NCBI RefSeq assembly: GCF_019131995.1
Contig: NZ_JAHONA010000016.1
Span: 1 to 49,125 of the forward strand
Length of the DNA: 49,125 bases
Direction of reading: 5' to 3'
Source of the DNA: Collinsella aerofaciens
GTDB taxonomy: Bacteria > Actinomycetota > Coriobacteriia > Coriobacteriales > Coriobacteriaceae
This document shows positions 9,085 to 16,505 of the stretch, one piece after another. The translations under genes were made by a program, and so were the position numbers. The stretch's first letter is position 1. Each line of letters opens with the position of its first letter. The notes under the pieces are model-generated. The model was not told the DNA's origin, ran no database searches, and was given only the letters and a program-made list of their open reading frames with translations.

Positions 9085-9116
9085 TATCAGCCAACTCGCT
9101 GAAGTAAGGCTGCGAA

Positions 9117-9213
9117 GGCCGCGGGGCCGGGAGGGGTTTCCTAAGGGCACATCCCGCAGCCGCAACGCGGCGAGGACGTGCCCGTGGAAACCCCGCAGGC
9201 CCCACGGCCGGTG
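9117..9213. repeat. Long imperfect cruciform between operons
   Basis: Left arm 9117-9153 and right arm 9175-9213 are imperfect inverted repeats of about 35 bp (shared blocks GGCCG, GGGGCC, GGGGTTTCC, GGGCAC), around a GC-rich loop. It sits between the tail ends of the kinase and the stress-protein genes. No T-run follows, so it is not a simple terminator. In outline it resembles the cruciforms at 14130 and 16358, but its loop sequence is unrelated. Confidence 0.6.
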
Positions 9214-9222
9214 GGAGCAACG

Positions 9223-9660
9223 CTACTTTACGACCAGAATGTCGCAATCCGTATTGCGCAGCAGGAACGTCGAAATCGAACCCAGCAGCGCATACTTGAT
9301 CGAGGACAGGCCGCGGGCGCCGCAGAGCACCAGGTCGGGCTTAACCACGTCGAGCATCTCGTCCTTGAGCGTCTCGCGAATGCGGCCGGCGCGAATCATG
9401 ACCTCGACCTCGGGAATATCGGGATTGGCCTTGGCCTCTTCGAGCTGCTTGGCGATGGAGTTCTTAAATGCCTCCTCTAGGCCGTTGACCAGATCGACCG
9501 GATAGGAACCGGCGCTCTCGAGCGCCGTGGAATCGATAACGTGGCCGATGATTAGCTTGGCGCCGTTGTTCGCGGCGACCTTGATGGCGCGTGCGAGCAC
9601 AAAATCCTGCTGCTCAGTACCGTCGAGTGAAACAAATACCTTGGTGTAGCCCTCGTTCAT
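9223..9660 (-). CDS. Universal stress protein, UspA family
   Basis: A 145-residue single-domain Usp protein. The start KVFVSLDGTEQQDFVLARAI matches the family, and the ATP-binding signature G-2x-G-9x-G-S/T is seen as GARGLSSIKYALLGSIS at about residues 118-134, so it is probably of the ATP-binding class. Such proteins accumulate in growth arrest and stress; the exact role is not predictable. AAGGAGGAAACC precedes the ATG at 9660. Single gene, divergent from uppP. Confidence 0.95.
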   Translation of the reverse strand: MNEGYTKVFVSLDGTEQQDFVLARAIKVAANNGAKLIIGHVIDSTALESAGSYPVDLVNGLEEAFKNSIAKQLEEAKANPDIPEVEVMIRAGRIRETLKDEMLDVVKPDLVLCGARGLSSIKYALLGSISTFLLRNTDCDILVVK

Positions 9661-9776
9661 GGTTTCCTCCTTGGTCTATCGCACGGGCGCGGGGCTCGTG
9701 CATCGGGCGGGCGCGGGCGCGTTGGCCGCCGGACACTTTATCTTGTTGCAGTTATACCCAAGGATTTGGGTTTGAC

Positions 9777-9810
9777 CGCTCGCAATTCTGTGAACGGGCG
9801 AGTTTTTTGG
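9777..9810. terminator. Weak hairpin with T6 run in the usp-uppP gap
   Basis: GCTCGC and GGCGAG enclose a 14-nt loop and are followed by TTTTTTGG. In a divergent intergenic region, on the + strand and upstream of uppP, it is an odd place for a terminator. It may attenuate read-through into uppP or be chance. Confidence 0.3.
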
Positions 9811-9907
9811 TAAGGGTAGGCGTAGACGCGCCCGAACGGTTGATAATGGGACATCGCCCGCACCGTCCGCAGAACAATATCGGCGGGTGTCTAACGAGGG
9901 GGTCCCT

Positions 9908-10888
9908 TTGGATATTATCGAGCTTCTAAAATCTGCCTTCATGGGCCTGGTCGAGGGCATCACCGAATGGCTGCCTGTTTCGTCGACCGGTCACATGATC
10001 TTGGTGGACGAGTTCGTCAAGATGAACGTGAGCGAGACGTTCTGGAATATGTTCCTGGTCGTGATTCAGCTCGGCGCCATTCTGGCCGTCTGTGTGCTGT
10101 TCTTCCATGAGCTCAATCCGTTCTCGCCCAGCAAGGGCAAGGAGGGCCGTCGCGACACCTGGGTGCTGTGGGGCAAGATTGTGCTCGGCTGCATTCCTGC
10201 GGCGGCGATCGGCCTGCCGCTCAACGACTGGATGGAGGAGCATTTCTACAATGCTCCCGTCGTGGCGCTGGCGCTCATTGTGTACGGCGTGCTGTTTATC
10301 GTGATCGAGAACTGGCGCGCGAGCAAGCGCGAAGAAATGGCCGTTGCCGGTTCGTTTGGTTCGCGTGCTGTGGTGTCGGGTGGACGTCCCGCCGGTGCGC
10401 ACTTTGCGGCGCCCGCCGCGGCTGCCGCTGAGGATGAGGGCGATGACGAGGATCTGGACTTTGGTTCCATCACCACGCTCGAGGACCTGAGTTGGAAGAC
10501 CGCCCTGGGCATCGGATGCTTCCAGGTGCTCTCGCTGATTCCGGGCACGTCGCGCTCCGGTTCCACCATCATCGGCGGCCTGCTTTTGGGCTGCACGCGT
10601 TCGGTGGCGTCCAAGTTTACGTTCTTCCTGGCCATCCCCGTCATGTTTGGCGCGAGTGCGCTCAAGCTGGTCAAGTACTTCATCAAGGGCGGTACCTTTG
10701 GCGCCAACGAGATCGCCATCCTGGGCGTGGGCTGCGTTGTGGCCTTTGTGGTTTCGCTCATCGCCATTAAGTGGCTCATGGGCTTCGTTCGCCGTCACGA
10801 CTTTAAGTGCTTCGGCGTCTACCGCATCATTCTGGGCATCGTGGTGCTTGCGTACTTCTTCGTCTTGGAGCCGATGCTCGGCCTCTAA
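9908..10888 (+). CDS. uppP: Undecaprenyl-diphosphatase (BacA/UppP)
   Basis: An integral membrane enzyme that dephosphorylates undecaprenyl pyrophosphate so the lipid carrier for peptidoglycan can be reused; it can confer bacitracin tolerance. Signature motifs are present: EGITEWLPVSSTGHMIL at about residues 15-31 and LIPGTSRSGSTIIGG after the middle loop. From the TTG at 9908 (GAGGGGG 5 nt upstream) the protein is 326 residues and starts MDIIELLK, as family members usually do; an in-frame GTG at 9887 is the alternative. Odd point: a low-complexity, Ala-rich then acidic insertion (about 135-190, with AEDEGDDEDLDFG) lengthens a cytoplasmic loop compared with typical proteins of about 270 residues. 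Confidence 0.95.
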   Translation: MDIIELLKSAFMGLVEGITEWLPVSSTGHMILVDEFVKMNVSETFWNMFLVVIQLGAILAVCVLFFHELNPFSPSKGKEGRRDTWVLWGKIVLGCIPAAAIGLPLNDWMEEHFYNAPVVALALIVYGVLFIVIENWRASKREEMAVAGSFGSRAVVSGGRPAGAHFAAPAAAAAEDEGDDEDLDFGSITTLEDLSWKTALGIGCFQVLSLIPGTSRSGSTIIGGLLLGCTRSVASKFTFFLAIPVMFGASALKLVKYFIKGGTFGANEIAILGVGCVVAFVVSLIAIKWLMGFVRRHDFKCFGVYRIILGIVVLAYFFVLEPMLGL

Positions 10889-10932
10889 CTTAGTCGACGC
10901 TGCGCGGCGGTCTGGGCGACAACTTGTCATTC

Positions 10933-10974
10933 AAAGGGGGTGGCATGACCAAAAGGTCTATGCCACCCCCTTTT
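10933..10974. terminator. Strong bidirectional-looking terminator after uppP
   Basis: AAAGGGGGTGGCAT (10933-10946) plus GACC pairs with GGTC plus ATGCCACCCCCTTT, ending in TTTT. The A-run on the left arm and T-run on the right allow termination from either side. It ends the uppP unit. Confidence 0.85.
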
Positions 10975-11129
10975 CATGCCAATTTGTTCGCCCTGACCGT
11001 CGCTCGCTGCTGCTGCCATGACATCGGCGGTTTCGTGATTGTCAATAGATTGGTGCAAAGTAACCTGACCCCATTGCGCCAGATCCGCTGGGGCGGGCCT
11101 GACGGTGACGCACGGAGTCGTGGTGTGAT

Positions 11130-11160
11130 TTGCGTCGGTGTCCGCGCGGCTCGGTATACT
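11130..11160 (+). promoter_or_regulatory. Possible pcrA promoter
   Basis: TTGCGT (11130-11135) and TATACT (11155-11160) are spaced 19 bp, about 60 bp before the helicase ATG. The -10 is good and the spacing is long. The rest of 10975-11129 holds no gene that I can see. Confidence 0.4.
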
Positions 11161-11221
11161 GGTACGGCTCAAACTATGGCGCCGCCCGCAGGCGCGCCGT
11201 CCGTCAGATGAGGAGTCGCCC

Positions 11222-14122
11222 ATGACCCAGCCCTTGCCCTGGGAAAAGAATGCCGCGGTACCCGTGCCGCCCGCGCCGGAACCCGTGCCGCTCGATGCAT
11301 ACACTGCCCCCGCTGCGCCGGAGCCCGAGCTCGTCCCGCTCGACATCTACGACGCTCCCGCGCCGGCACCCAAACCCGCCAAGCCGCTCGTCGACATCGA
11401 CAGCCTTAATTCCGCCCAGCGCGAGGCAGTTCTGACCACCGAGGGCCCGTTGCTGGTGCTTGCCGGCGCCGGCTCGGGCAAGACCCGCGTCTTGACCTTC
11501 CGCATCGCACATATGCTCGGCGACCTGGGCGTTAAGCCCTGGCAGGTCCTGGCCATCACGTTTACCAACAAGGCCGCGGCCGAGATGCGCGAGCGTCTGG
11601 CAGCGCTCATCCCCAGCGGCACCCGCGGCATGTGGGTGTGCACATTCCATGCCATGTGTGTGCGCATGCTGCGCGAGGACGCCGACCTGCTGGGCTACAC
11701 CGGTCAGTTCACCATCTACGACGACGATGACTCAAAGCGCATGGTGCGCGACATTATGCAGGCGCTCGGTATCGAGCAAAAGCAGTTCCCCATCAACATG
11801 ATCCGCAGCAAGATTAGCTCGGCTAAAAACGCCATGATCGGGCCCGAGGACATGCTCAAATCCGCCGACAGCCCTAATGACAAAAAGGCCGCGCAGGTCT
11901 ACCTGGAGCTGGAGCGCCGCCTGCGCGCCGCCAACGCGATGGACTTCGACGACCTGCTCGTGCGCACGCTCGAGCTGCTGCGCACCCGCCCCGAGGTGCT
12001 CGACAAGTACCAAGAGCGTTTCCGCTACATTAGCGTCGACGAGTATCAGGACACCAACCACGTCCAGTACGAGATCGCCAACCTGCTGGCCGCCAAGTAC
12101 CAAAACCTCATGGTCGTGGGCGACGATGACCAGTCCATTTACAGCTGGCGTGGCGCCGACATCACCAACATCCTGGACTTTGAGAAGGACTTTAAAAACT
12201 GCAAGACCGTCAAGCTGGAGCAGAACTATCGCTCTACGGGCCATATCCTGAGCGCCGCCAACGCCGTGGTGCGTCACAACTCGCAGCGCAAGGACAAGCG
12301 CCTGTTTACGGCCGAGGGCGACGGCGAGAAGATCCAGGCCTTCCAGGCAAGCGATGAGCGCGATGAGGGCCGCTGGATTGCCGGCGAGATCGAAAAGCTG
12401 CACTCCAAGGGCACGAGTTACGACGATATCGCCGTGTTCTACCGCACCAACGCCCAGTCGCGTATCCTCGAAGATATGTTCCTGCGCGCAGGCGTGCCCT
12501 ACAAGATTGTGGGCGGCACGCGATTCTTCGACCGTGCCGAGATCCGCGACGTCATGGCCTACCTCAAGATGATCGTGAACCCGGCCGACGAGATGAGCGT
12601 CAAGCGTGTCATCAACACGCCGCGCCGCGGCATCGGCTCCACCTCGATCCAAAAGATCGAACAGCTGGCGCGCGACAACCGTTGCTCGTTCTTCCAGGCT
12701 TGTGAGATCGCGTGCGCCGAAACCGGCATGTTTAGCGCCAAGGTGCGCAACGGCCTGTCGAGCTTTGTGTCGCTGGTGCGCGAGGGTCGCCGCATGGACG
12801 GCGAGCTCAAGGACGTCGTCGAGATGATTGTCGATAAGACGGGCCTGCTGCAGGCTTTCCGCGCCGAGGGCACCATGGAGTCCGAGAGCCGCGCCGAGAA
12901 CATCCAGGAATTCCTGGGTGTCGCTGCCGAATTTGAGGAGACGCACGAGGATATCGAAGGCACGCTCGAGAGCTTGGAAGAGCTGCGCGCTGCTGGTGTT
13001 GCCGATGTGCCCGCCGACGTTGAGCCCGAGCCCGTTGTGGTGAGCGCGCCTGCGCCCGAGCCCGGCCCGTCTGCGCCCGCGTCTTCGTTTGAGGCACTCG
13101 TCGGCGCGCGCGATGCCGCAGGTTCCAATCCGCTCGATAGCCTAGCCGCCCCGGCGCTCTCGCCGCAGGATGCCCTGGCCGCCGCCATTGCGGGCAACGC
13201 GTATGCCGCGCCGACGGAGATGCCGGCGGGTGCCGTGCATGCCGACGAGATTGAGCGCACCTACGGTCCGCTCACCTGTAAGGCGCTGCTGGCGCTCATG
13301 GAGTGGCTGGCCCTGCGCTCCGACTTGGATTCCCTGGCCGGCGAGACGCATGCCATCACCATGATGACCATCCACTCCGCCAAGGGCCTGGAGTTCCCGG
13401 CGGTGTTCGTGGCCGGCATGGAGGAGGGTATCTTCCCGCACGTGCACGACTTTGGCGGCGGCGATGACCCGGGCAAGCTCGAGGAGGAGCGTCGCCTGGC
13501 CTACGTCGCCATCACGCGCGCCCGTAAGCGCCTGTTCTTGACCTATGCGGCCACGCGTCGCACCTACGGCTCGACCTCTGCCAACCCGCGCTCGCGCTTC
13601 CTCAACGAGATTCCGTTTGAGGATATCGAGTTTAGCGGCATCGGTTCTGCCGGTTTTGAGGGCACGGGCTGGGAGAAACGCGGCGACCGTCACGGCACCT
13701 TTGGCTCGGGCATGGGCTCGGATATGTACGGCGGCAAGGTGTTTGGTTCGCATACGCGCTCGACCGGCGGTTCCGGTTCGCGTGGTGGATCGAGCTTTGA
13801 CGATTTCTTTGGCGGCAGCAGTTACGGGACCGAGCGCCATCGTGGGGTCTCGCCCGACGCCGGCCGTGTTGCCTCGACCTTTGGCTCAGGCGCGCCGCGA
13901 GCTAAAAAGCCGTCGTCCAAGGTGTCCCCGACGGTGGAGCGCAAGGTCGATCGTGCTAGCGCATCACAGGACTTTGCCGCAGGCGATACCGTGAGCCACA
14001 AGACCTTTGGCACGGGTACCGTGATCTCGGTCGCCGGAGACATGATCGAGGTCCAGTTCGAAAAGACCGGCCAGACCAAAAAGCTCATGAAGGGATTCGC
14101 TCCGATCGTCAAGCTGTCATAA
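11222..14122 (+). CDS. pcrA: UvrD/PcrA-type DNA helicase
   Basis: A 966-residue SF1A 3'-5' helicase for repair and replication-fork processing. Visible motifs: Walker A GAGSGKT at about 82-88, DEYQDTN at about 272-278, DDQSIYSWRGA at about 301-311, the TIHSAKGLEF block near 718, and VAITRARKRL at about 760. The C-terminus (about 919-966, GDTVSHKTFGTGTV to KLMKGFAPIVKL) is the Tudor-like domain that binds RNA polymerase in PcrA. Unusual parts are a Pro-rich N-terminal extension of about 50 residues, an Ala/Pro/Glu linker at about 593-676 inside the 2B-2A part, and a Gly/Ser-rich stretch before the tail; together they explain the excess over about 750 residues. The ATG at 11222 is used because GAGGAG precedes it and the only earlier start lies upstream of the probable -10. 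Confidence 0.95.
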   Translation: MTQPLPWEKNAAVPVPPAPEPVPLDAYTAPAAPEPELVPLDIYDAPAPAPKPAKPLVDIDSLNSAQREAVLTTEGPLLVLAGAGSGKTRVLTFRIAHMLGDLGVKPWQVLAITFTNKAAAEMRERLAALIPSGTRGMWVCTFHAMCVRMLREDADLLGYTGQFTIYDDDDSKRMVRDIMQALGIEQKQFPINMIRSKISSAKNAMIGPEDMLKSADSPNDKKAAQVYLELERRLRAANAMDFDDLLVRTLELLRTRPEVLDKYQERFRYISVDEYQDTNHVQYEIANLLAAKYQNLMVVGDDDQSIYSWRGADITNILDFEKDFKNCKTVKLEQNYRSTGHILSAANAVVRHNSQRKDKRLFTAEGDGEKIQAFQASDERDEGRWIAGEIEKLHSKGTSYDDIAVFYRTNAQSRILEDMFLRAGVPYKIVGGTRFFDRAEIRDVMAYLKMIVNPADEMSVKRVINTPRRGIGSTSIQKIEQLARDNRCSFFQACEIACAETGMFSAKVRNGLSSFVSLVREGRRMDGELKDVVEMIVDKTGLLQAFRAEGTMESESRAENIQEFLGVAAEFEETHEDIEGTLESLEELRAAGVADVPADVEPEPVVVSAPAPEPGPSAPASSFEALVGARDAAGSNPLDSLAAPALSPQDALAAAIAGNAYAAPTEMPAGAVHADEIERTYGPLTCKALLALMEWLALRSDLDSLAGETHAITMMTIHSAKGLEFPAVFVAGMEEGIFPHVHDFGGGDDPGKLEEERRLAYVAITRARKRLFLTYAATRRTYGSTSANPRSRFLNEIPFEDIEFSGIGSAGFEGTGWEKRGDRHGTFGSGMGSDMYGGKVFGSHTRSTGGSGSRGGSSFDDFFGGSSYGTERHRGVSPDAGRVASTFGSGAPRAKKPSSKVSPTVERKVDRASASQDFAAGDTVSHKTFGTGTVISVAGDMIEVQFEKTGQTKKLMKGFAPIVKLS

Positions 14123-14129
14123 TCCCGGC

Positions 14130-14258
14130 GGACCTGGGCGGGCGTATGGGGCAACATCGCCTGCTCGGGCAGTCCTGCTCGCACGGAGAGCACATTAAGT
14201 GCTCTCCGGCTCGTGCGGAACTCGCGATCGATGTTGCCCCATACGCCCGCCCAGGTCC
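14130..14258. repeat. Cruciform element, copy A (69-nt core in 30-bp arms)
   Basis: Arms 14130-14159 and 14229-14258 are perfect 30-bp inverted repeats. The 69-nt core between them (14160-14228) contains its own perfect hairpin, GGAGAGCAC and GTGCTCTCC around ATTAA, flanked by CGCAC/GTGCG that can extend the stem. The core recurs at 16389-16457 in the opposite orientation with 68 of 69 identical bases, while the arms there have a different sequence. It lies just after the pcrA stop. Confidence 0.9.
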
Positions 14259-14274
14259 TTAGATAACGTTGCTT

Positions 14275-14303
14275 GCGAACGTCGCTTTGCCCGTTCGCTT
14301 TTT
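14275..14303 (+). terminator. Terminator after pcrA
   Basis: GCGAACG (14275-14281) pairs with CGTTCGC (14292-14298), followed by TTTTT. Confidence 0.75.
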
Positions 14304-14342
14304 GGTCTGGAGGGCCGGGTGGGCTGAATACTTAGACATGGC

Positions 14343-14386
14343 AAGGGGCTCCCCCGTTAAAGAACGGGGGAGCCCCTTGTTGCGTT
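14343..14386 (+). terminator. Perfect 16-bp hairpin before the AbiE-like pair
   Basis: AAGGGGCTCCCCCGTT (14343-14358) pairs with AACGGGGGAGCCCCTT (14363-14378), followed by GTTGCGTTTTG. Its right arm and tail (GGGGGAGCCCCTTGTTGC) are repeated after the gene pair at 16315-16332, so the pair lies between two look-alike terminators in the same orientation. Confidence 0.85.
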
Positions 14387-14412
14387 TTGAATGGTGCGCT
14401 TGGCTTTGATGA

Positions 14413-14440
14413 TTGATGATTTTATACGATTCAGTATAAT
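14413..14440 (+). promoter_or_regulatory. Promoter and palindromic operator of the AbiE-like pair
   Basis: TTGATG (14413-14418) and a consensus TATAAT (14435-14440) are spaced 16 bp. A perfect inverted repeat, TTATAC (14422-14427) and GTATAA (14434-14439) with a 6-nt spacer, overlaps the spacer and the -10. A repressor bound there would block RNA polymerase. Known AbiEi antitoxins autorepress through inverted repeats at their promoter, so the first gene's product is the natural candidate. Confidence 0.7.
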
Positions 14441-14487
14441 TTCAGATAGACGCTAAAATGTAACCGAAATGAAAACGGTGATTGTAC

Positions 14488-15510
14488 ATGCTGATAAACT
14501 GCCTCCCAAAAAGACTCTTCTCTTTAGAGCTCGCTATCGACCCGGAGCCAGTTGAGATGCAGATTCCTCGCATGTATCTTGAGCGGTATTCGCTTCGCTT
14601 GGCACGGCTCGGCATGTCTAAACAGGGCCGTTTTATTGTTGCGGAACCAAAGGAACCGCCCAGTGTCATTTCGGCGCGAAATCTCGTCAGTGCGGTGCGC
14701 AAGTTAGATGTTCACCCGGTGGTAATTTGCTGGGATGCTATGGATTTAGGTTTTATGCGCGCGCTTTCTTCGGAGGGAATCGCATATATCCGAGATGAGC
14801 GAAATGCGTTCCTGCCGTTTATCGGAGCCGTTATTTCCGATGAGGTGCTGGGTGCTTCTCCCGCTGCTCCGCTTTCGCCCCAATCTCAACGAATCGTCCT
14901 AAATCTCATTGCGGGACGATGGGTTGACTGCTCCGCCGGCGACCTAGCGCGTCTGTGTGGCAAAAGCGCGGCAAGCGTCAGCGGCTATCTTTCGGAAATC
15001 GCCGCTATAGCTCCTGGGTTGATTATGCGGGACGGCAAAAAGCGTATATTGTGCGACGCCGGGCTGTCGACCGAGACGTTGCTAGATGGGTTTGAGGACT
15101 ATCTTCGCACGCCAGTTTTAGAGCGAATCCGGCTCAAGAAGGTTATCGAGAGAACAGAGCTACGTGCCGTTGATGCGCTGCTTTCCGGTGTGTCTGCCCT
15201 TAGCTATATGTCCGACCTTGCCCATGAAGACTCTGCTCCAACCATTGCTCTCGAAAAATATCAGCTAGAGGCCTTGAAAGAGCATATGGGCGACAGATGG
15301 CTGGAGGCTCAGTGGTACGAACCGGCGGCAGTTGTGATTGAGGTCTGGTCGTATCCCGTGGACGCGCCGTCCGATATTAGTTTTGACGCGACGGGTTTGC
15401 AGTGTGTCGACCCGTTTTCCTTATACGTTGCTTGCGCAAAAGCAGATTACAAAGAAGATCGTCTGCTCGACGCGGTCGAACAGCTCAGGAGGACGATATG
15501 TCAAAAGTGA
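14488..15510 (+). CDS. AbiEi-like winged-helix antitoxin/regulator (putative)
   Basis: A 340-residue protein with no family I can name firmly. The middle (about residues 120-180, SPQSQRIVLNLIAGRW with CSAGDLARLCGKSAASVSGY) reads as a winged helix-turn-helix. The second half is mixed alpha/beta, with VLERIRLKKVIERTELRAVD and a C-terminus resembling the antitoxin domains of AbiEi-type proteins (VVIEVWSYPVD). The main support is context: the stop overlaps the start of a nucleotidyltransferase-fold gene by 13 bp, as in AbiE toxin-antitoxin pairs, and a palindrome overlaps the promoter. The start is uncertain: the ATG at 14488 or a TTG at 14482, neither with a good ribosome site. Codon use is clearly less GC-rich than in flanking genes, which suggests recent acquisition. 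Confidence 0.65.
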   Translation: MLINCLPKRLFSLELAIDPEPVEMQIPRMYLERYSLRLARLGMSKQGRFIVAEPKEPPSVISARNLVSAVRKLDVHPVVICWDAMDLGFMRALSSEGIAYIRDERNAFLPFIGAVISDEVLGASPAAPLSPQSQRIVLNLIAGRWVDCSAGDLARLCGKSAASVSGYLSEIAAIAPGLIMRDGKKRILCDAGLSTETLLDGFEDYLRTPVLERIRLKKVIERTELRAVDALLSGVSALSYMSDLAHEDSAPTIALEKYQLEALKEHMGDRWLEAQWYEPAAVVIEVWSYPVDAPSDISFDATGLQCVDPFSLYVACAKADYKEDRLLDAVEQLRRTICQK

Positions 15511-16265
15511 GGGGAATAGAGCGATTTGCCGATGCCATGAGCGGCTGTAAAGGCGGTTACGTCCTTATTGGTGGAGGGGCCTGCAGCGTTCTATTTGACA
15601 ATGAGGGCGATTCGTTTAGAGCTACTGAAGACTTGGATATCGTCGTAATTGTTGATGGGGAAGGCGTTGAATTCGCCACTGCATTGTGGGCATTTATCAA
15701 AGCTGTCGGATATGAGACTGGGAAGGTCGGCGATGGAAAGTGCACTTACTATCGGTTCTGTTTGCCCGAAGGATCAAGGCAAGTCCTAGACTATCCCGGC
15801 CAAATTGAGCTATTCGCCCGACATCCTGATTTTGTGCTCGAAGATGAAACGAGCGAAGTGGCACCTCTTTCCTTTGACGGGGCCGTATCAAGTCTTTCGG
15901 CAATTATTCTCGACGATGGCTACTACGAATTTATTCGCGACAACGCAATGAACGTAGAGGGCATTACGTTGCTCGATGCGCTCCATATCATTCCCCTCAA
16001 GATGCGTGCACACATTGATATCAATAGGAGCTATGAAGAAGGGCGCCATTGCAACGATAAAGATCGACGAAAGCATCGCTCGGATATTGTTCGACTTGCG
16101 GGTTTGTTGCCGCCTTCGGCTCGCTTGGAGCTAATAGAGCAAATGAGGGCTGACGCCGGAGACTTCTTTGCGGACTTTTCTTCTTATGTAAATCGGCAGA
16201 CCGATCGTAAAGAGAGAGCGCGTCTTCAGGACACATTATCGTTTCTCGAAAAGGTCTACCTATAG
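15498..16265 (+). CDS. AbiEii-like nucleotidyltransferase toxin (putative)
   Basis: A 255-residue protein with the core signature of the DNA polymerase beta/MNT-type nucleotidyltransferase fold: GGGACSVLF at about residues 22-30, then RATEDLDIVVIVDGE at about 41-55, giving the GG...(R)xTxDLDI arrangement of AbiEii/AbiGii toxins. Such toxins transfer nucleotides to a target, for example tRNA 3' ends in MenT/AbiEii relatives, and stop growth during phage infection. A third acidic residue is plausible in QIELF (about 94). AGGAGG at 15487-15492 lies inside the upstream gene, whose end overlaps this start by 13 bp, so translation is coupled. Less GC-rich than neighbours. It may instead be a non-toxic housekeeping relative; the overlap with a regulator favours toxin. 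Confidence 0.7.
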   Translation: MSKVRGIERFADAMSGCKGGYVLIGGGACSVLFDNEGDSFRATEDLDIVVIVDGEGVEFATALWAFIKAVGYETGKVGDGKCTYYRFCLPEGSRQVLDYPGQIELFARHPDFVLEDETSEVAPLSFDGAVSSLSAIILDDGYYEFIRDNAMNVEGITLLDALHIIPLKMRAHIDINRSYEEGRHCNDKDRRKHRSDIVRLAGLLPPSARLELIEQMRADAGDFFADFSSYVNRQTDRKERARLQDTLSFLEKVYL

Positions 16266-16290
16266 GCACCTTGATTCGTTATGTATGGTG

Positions 16291-16336
16291 AGGGGCTCTC
16301 CCGTTTGATGAGCGGGGGAGCCCCTTGTTGCTTTTT
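16291..16336 (+). terminator. Terminator after the AbiE-like pair
   Basis: AGGGGCTCTCCCG (16291-16303) pairs, with one mismatch, with CGGGGGAGCCCCT (16313-16325), followed by TGTTGCTTTTT. It shares an 18-nt right arm and tail with the hairpin at 14343-14386. Confidence 0.85.
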
Positions 16337-16357
16337 GATTGTCGTAACTAGCCAGAG

Positions 16358-16488
16358 GCTCGCCGGGACGGGACGCGGGGTTTGGTCGATCGCGAGTTCC
16401 GCACGAGCCGGAGAGCACTTAATGTGCTCTCCGTGCGAGCAGGACTGTCCGAGCAGGCGACCAAACCCCGCGCCCCGTCCCGGCGAGC
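16358..16488. repeat. Cruciform element, copy B (inverted 69-nt core)
   Basis: Arms 16358-16388 and 16458-16488 form a 31-bp inverted repeat with one mismatch. The 69-nt core (16389-16457) is the reverse complement of the core at 14160-14228, differing at one base. The arm sequences of the two copies are unrelated. It lies between the AbiE-like pair and the convergent manA gene. Confidence 0.9.
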
Positions 16489-16505
16489 GCTTGGGGACCG
16501 GTGGC

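Noticed and set aside
13545..13994. Alternate-frame ORF inside pcrA
   Set aside because: Ala/Arg/Pro-rich text typical of a GC-rich shadow frame, entirely within the Gly-rich end of pcrA.
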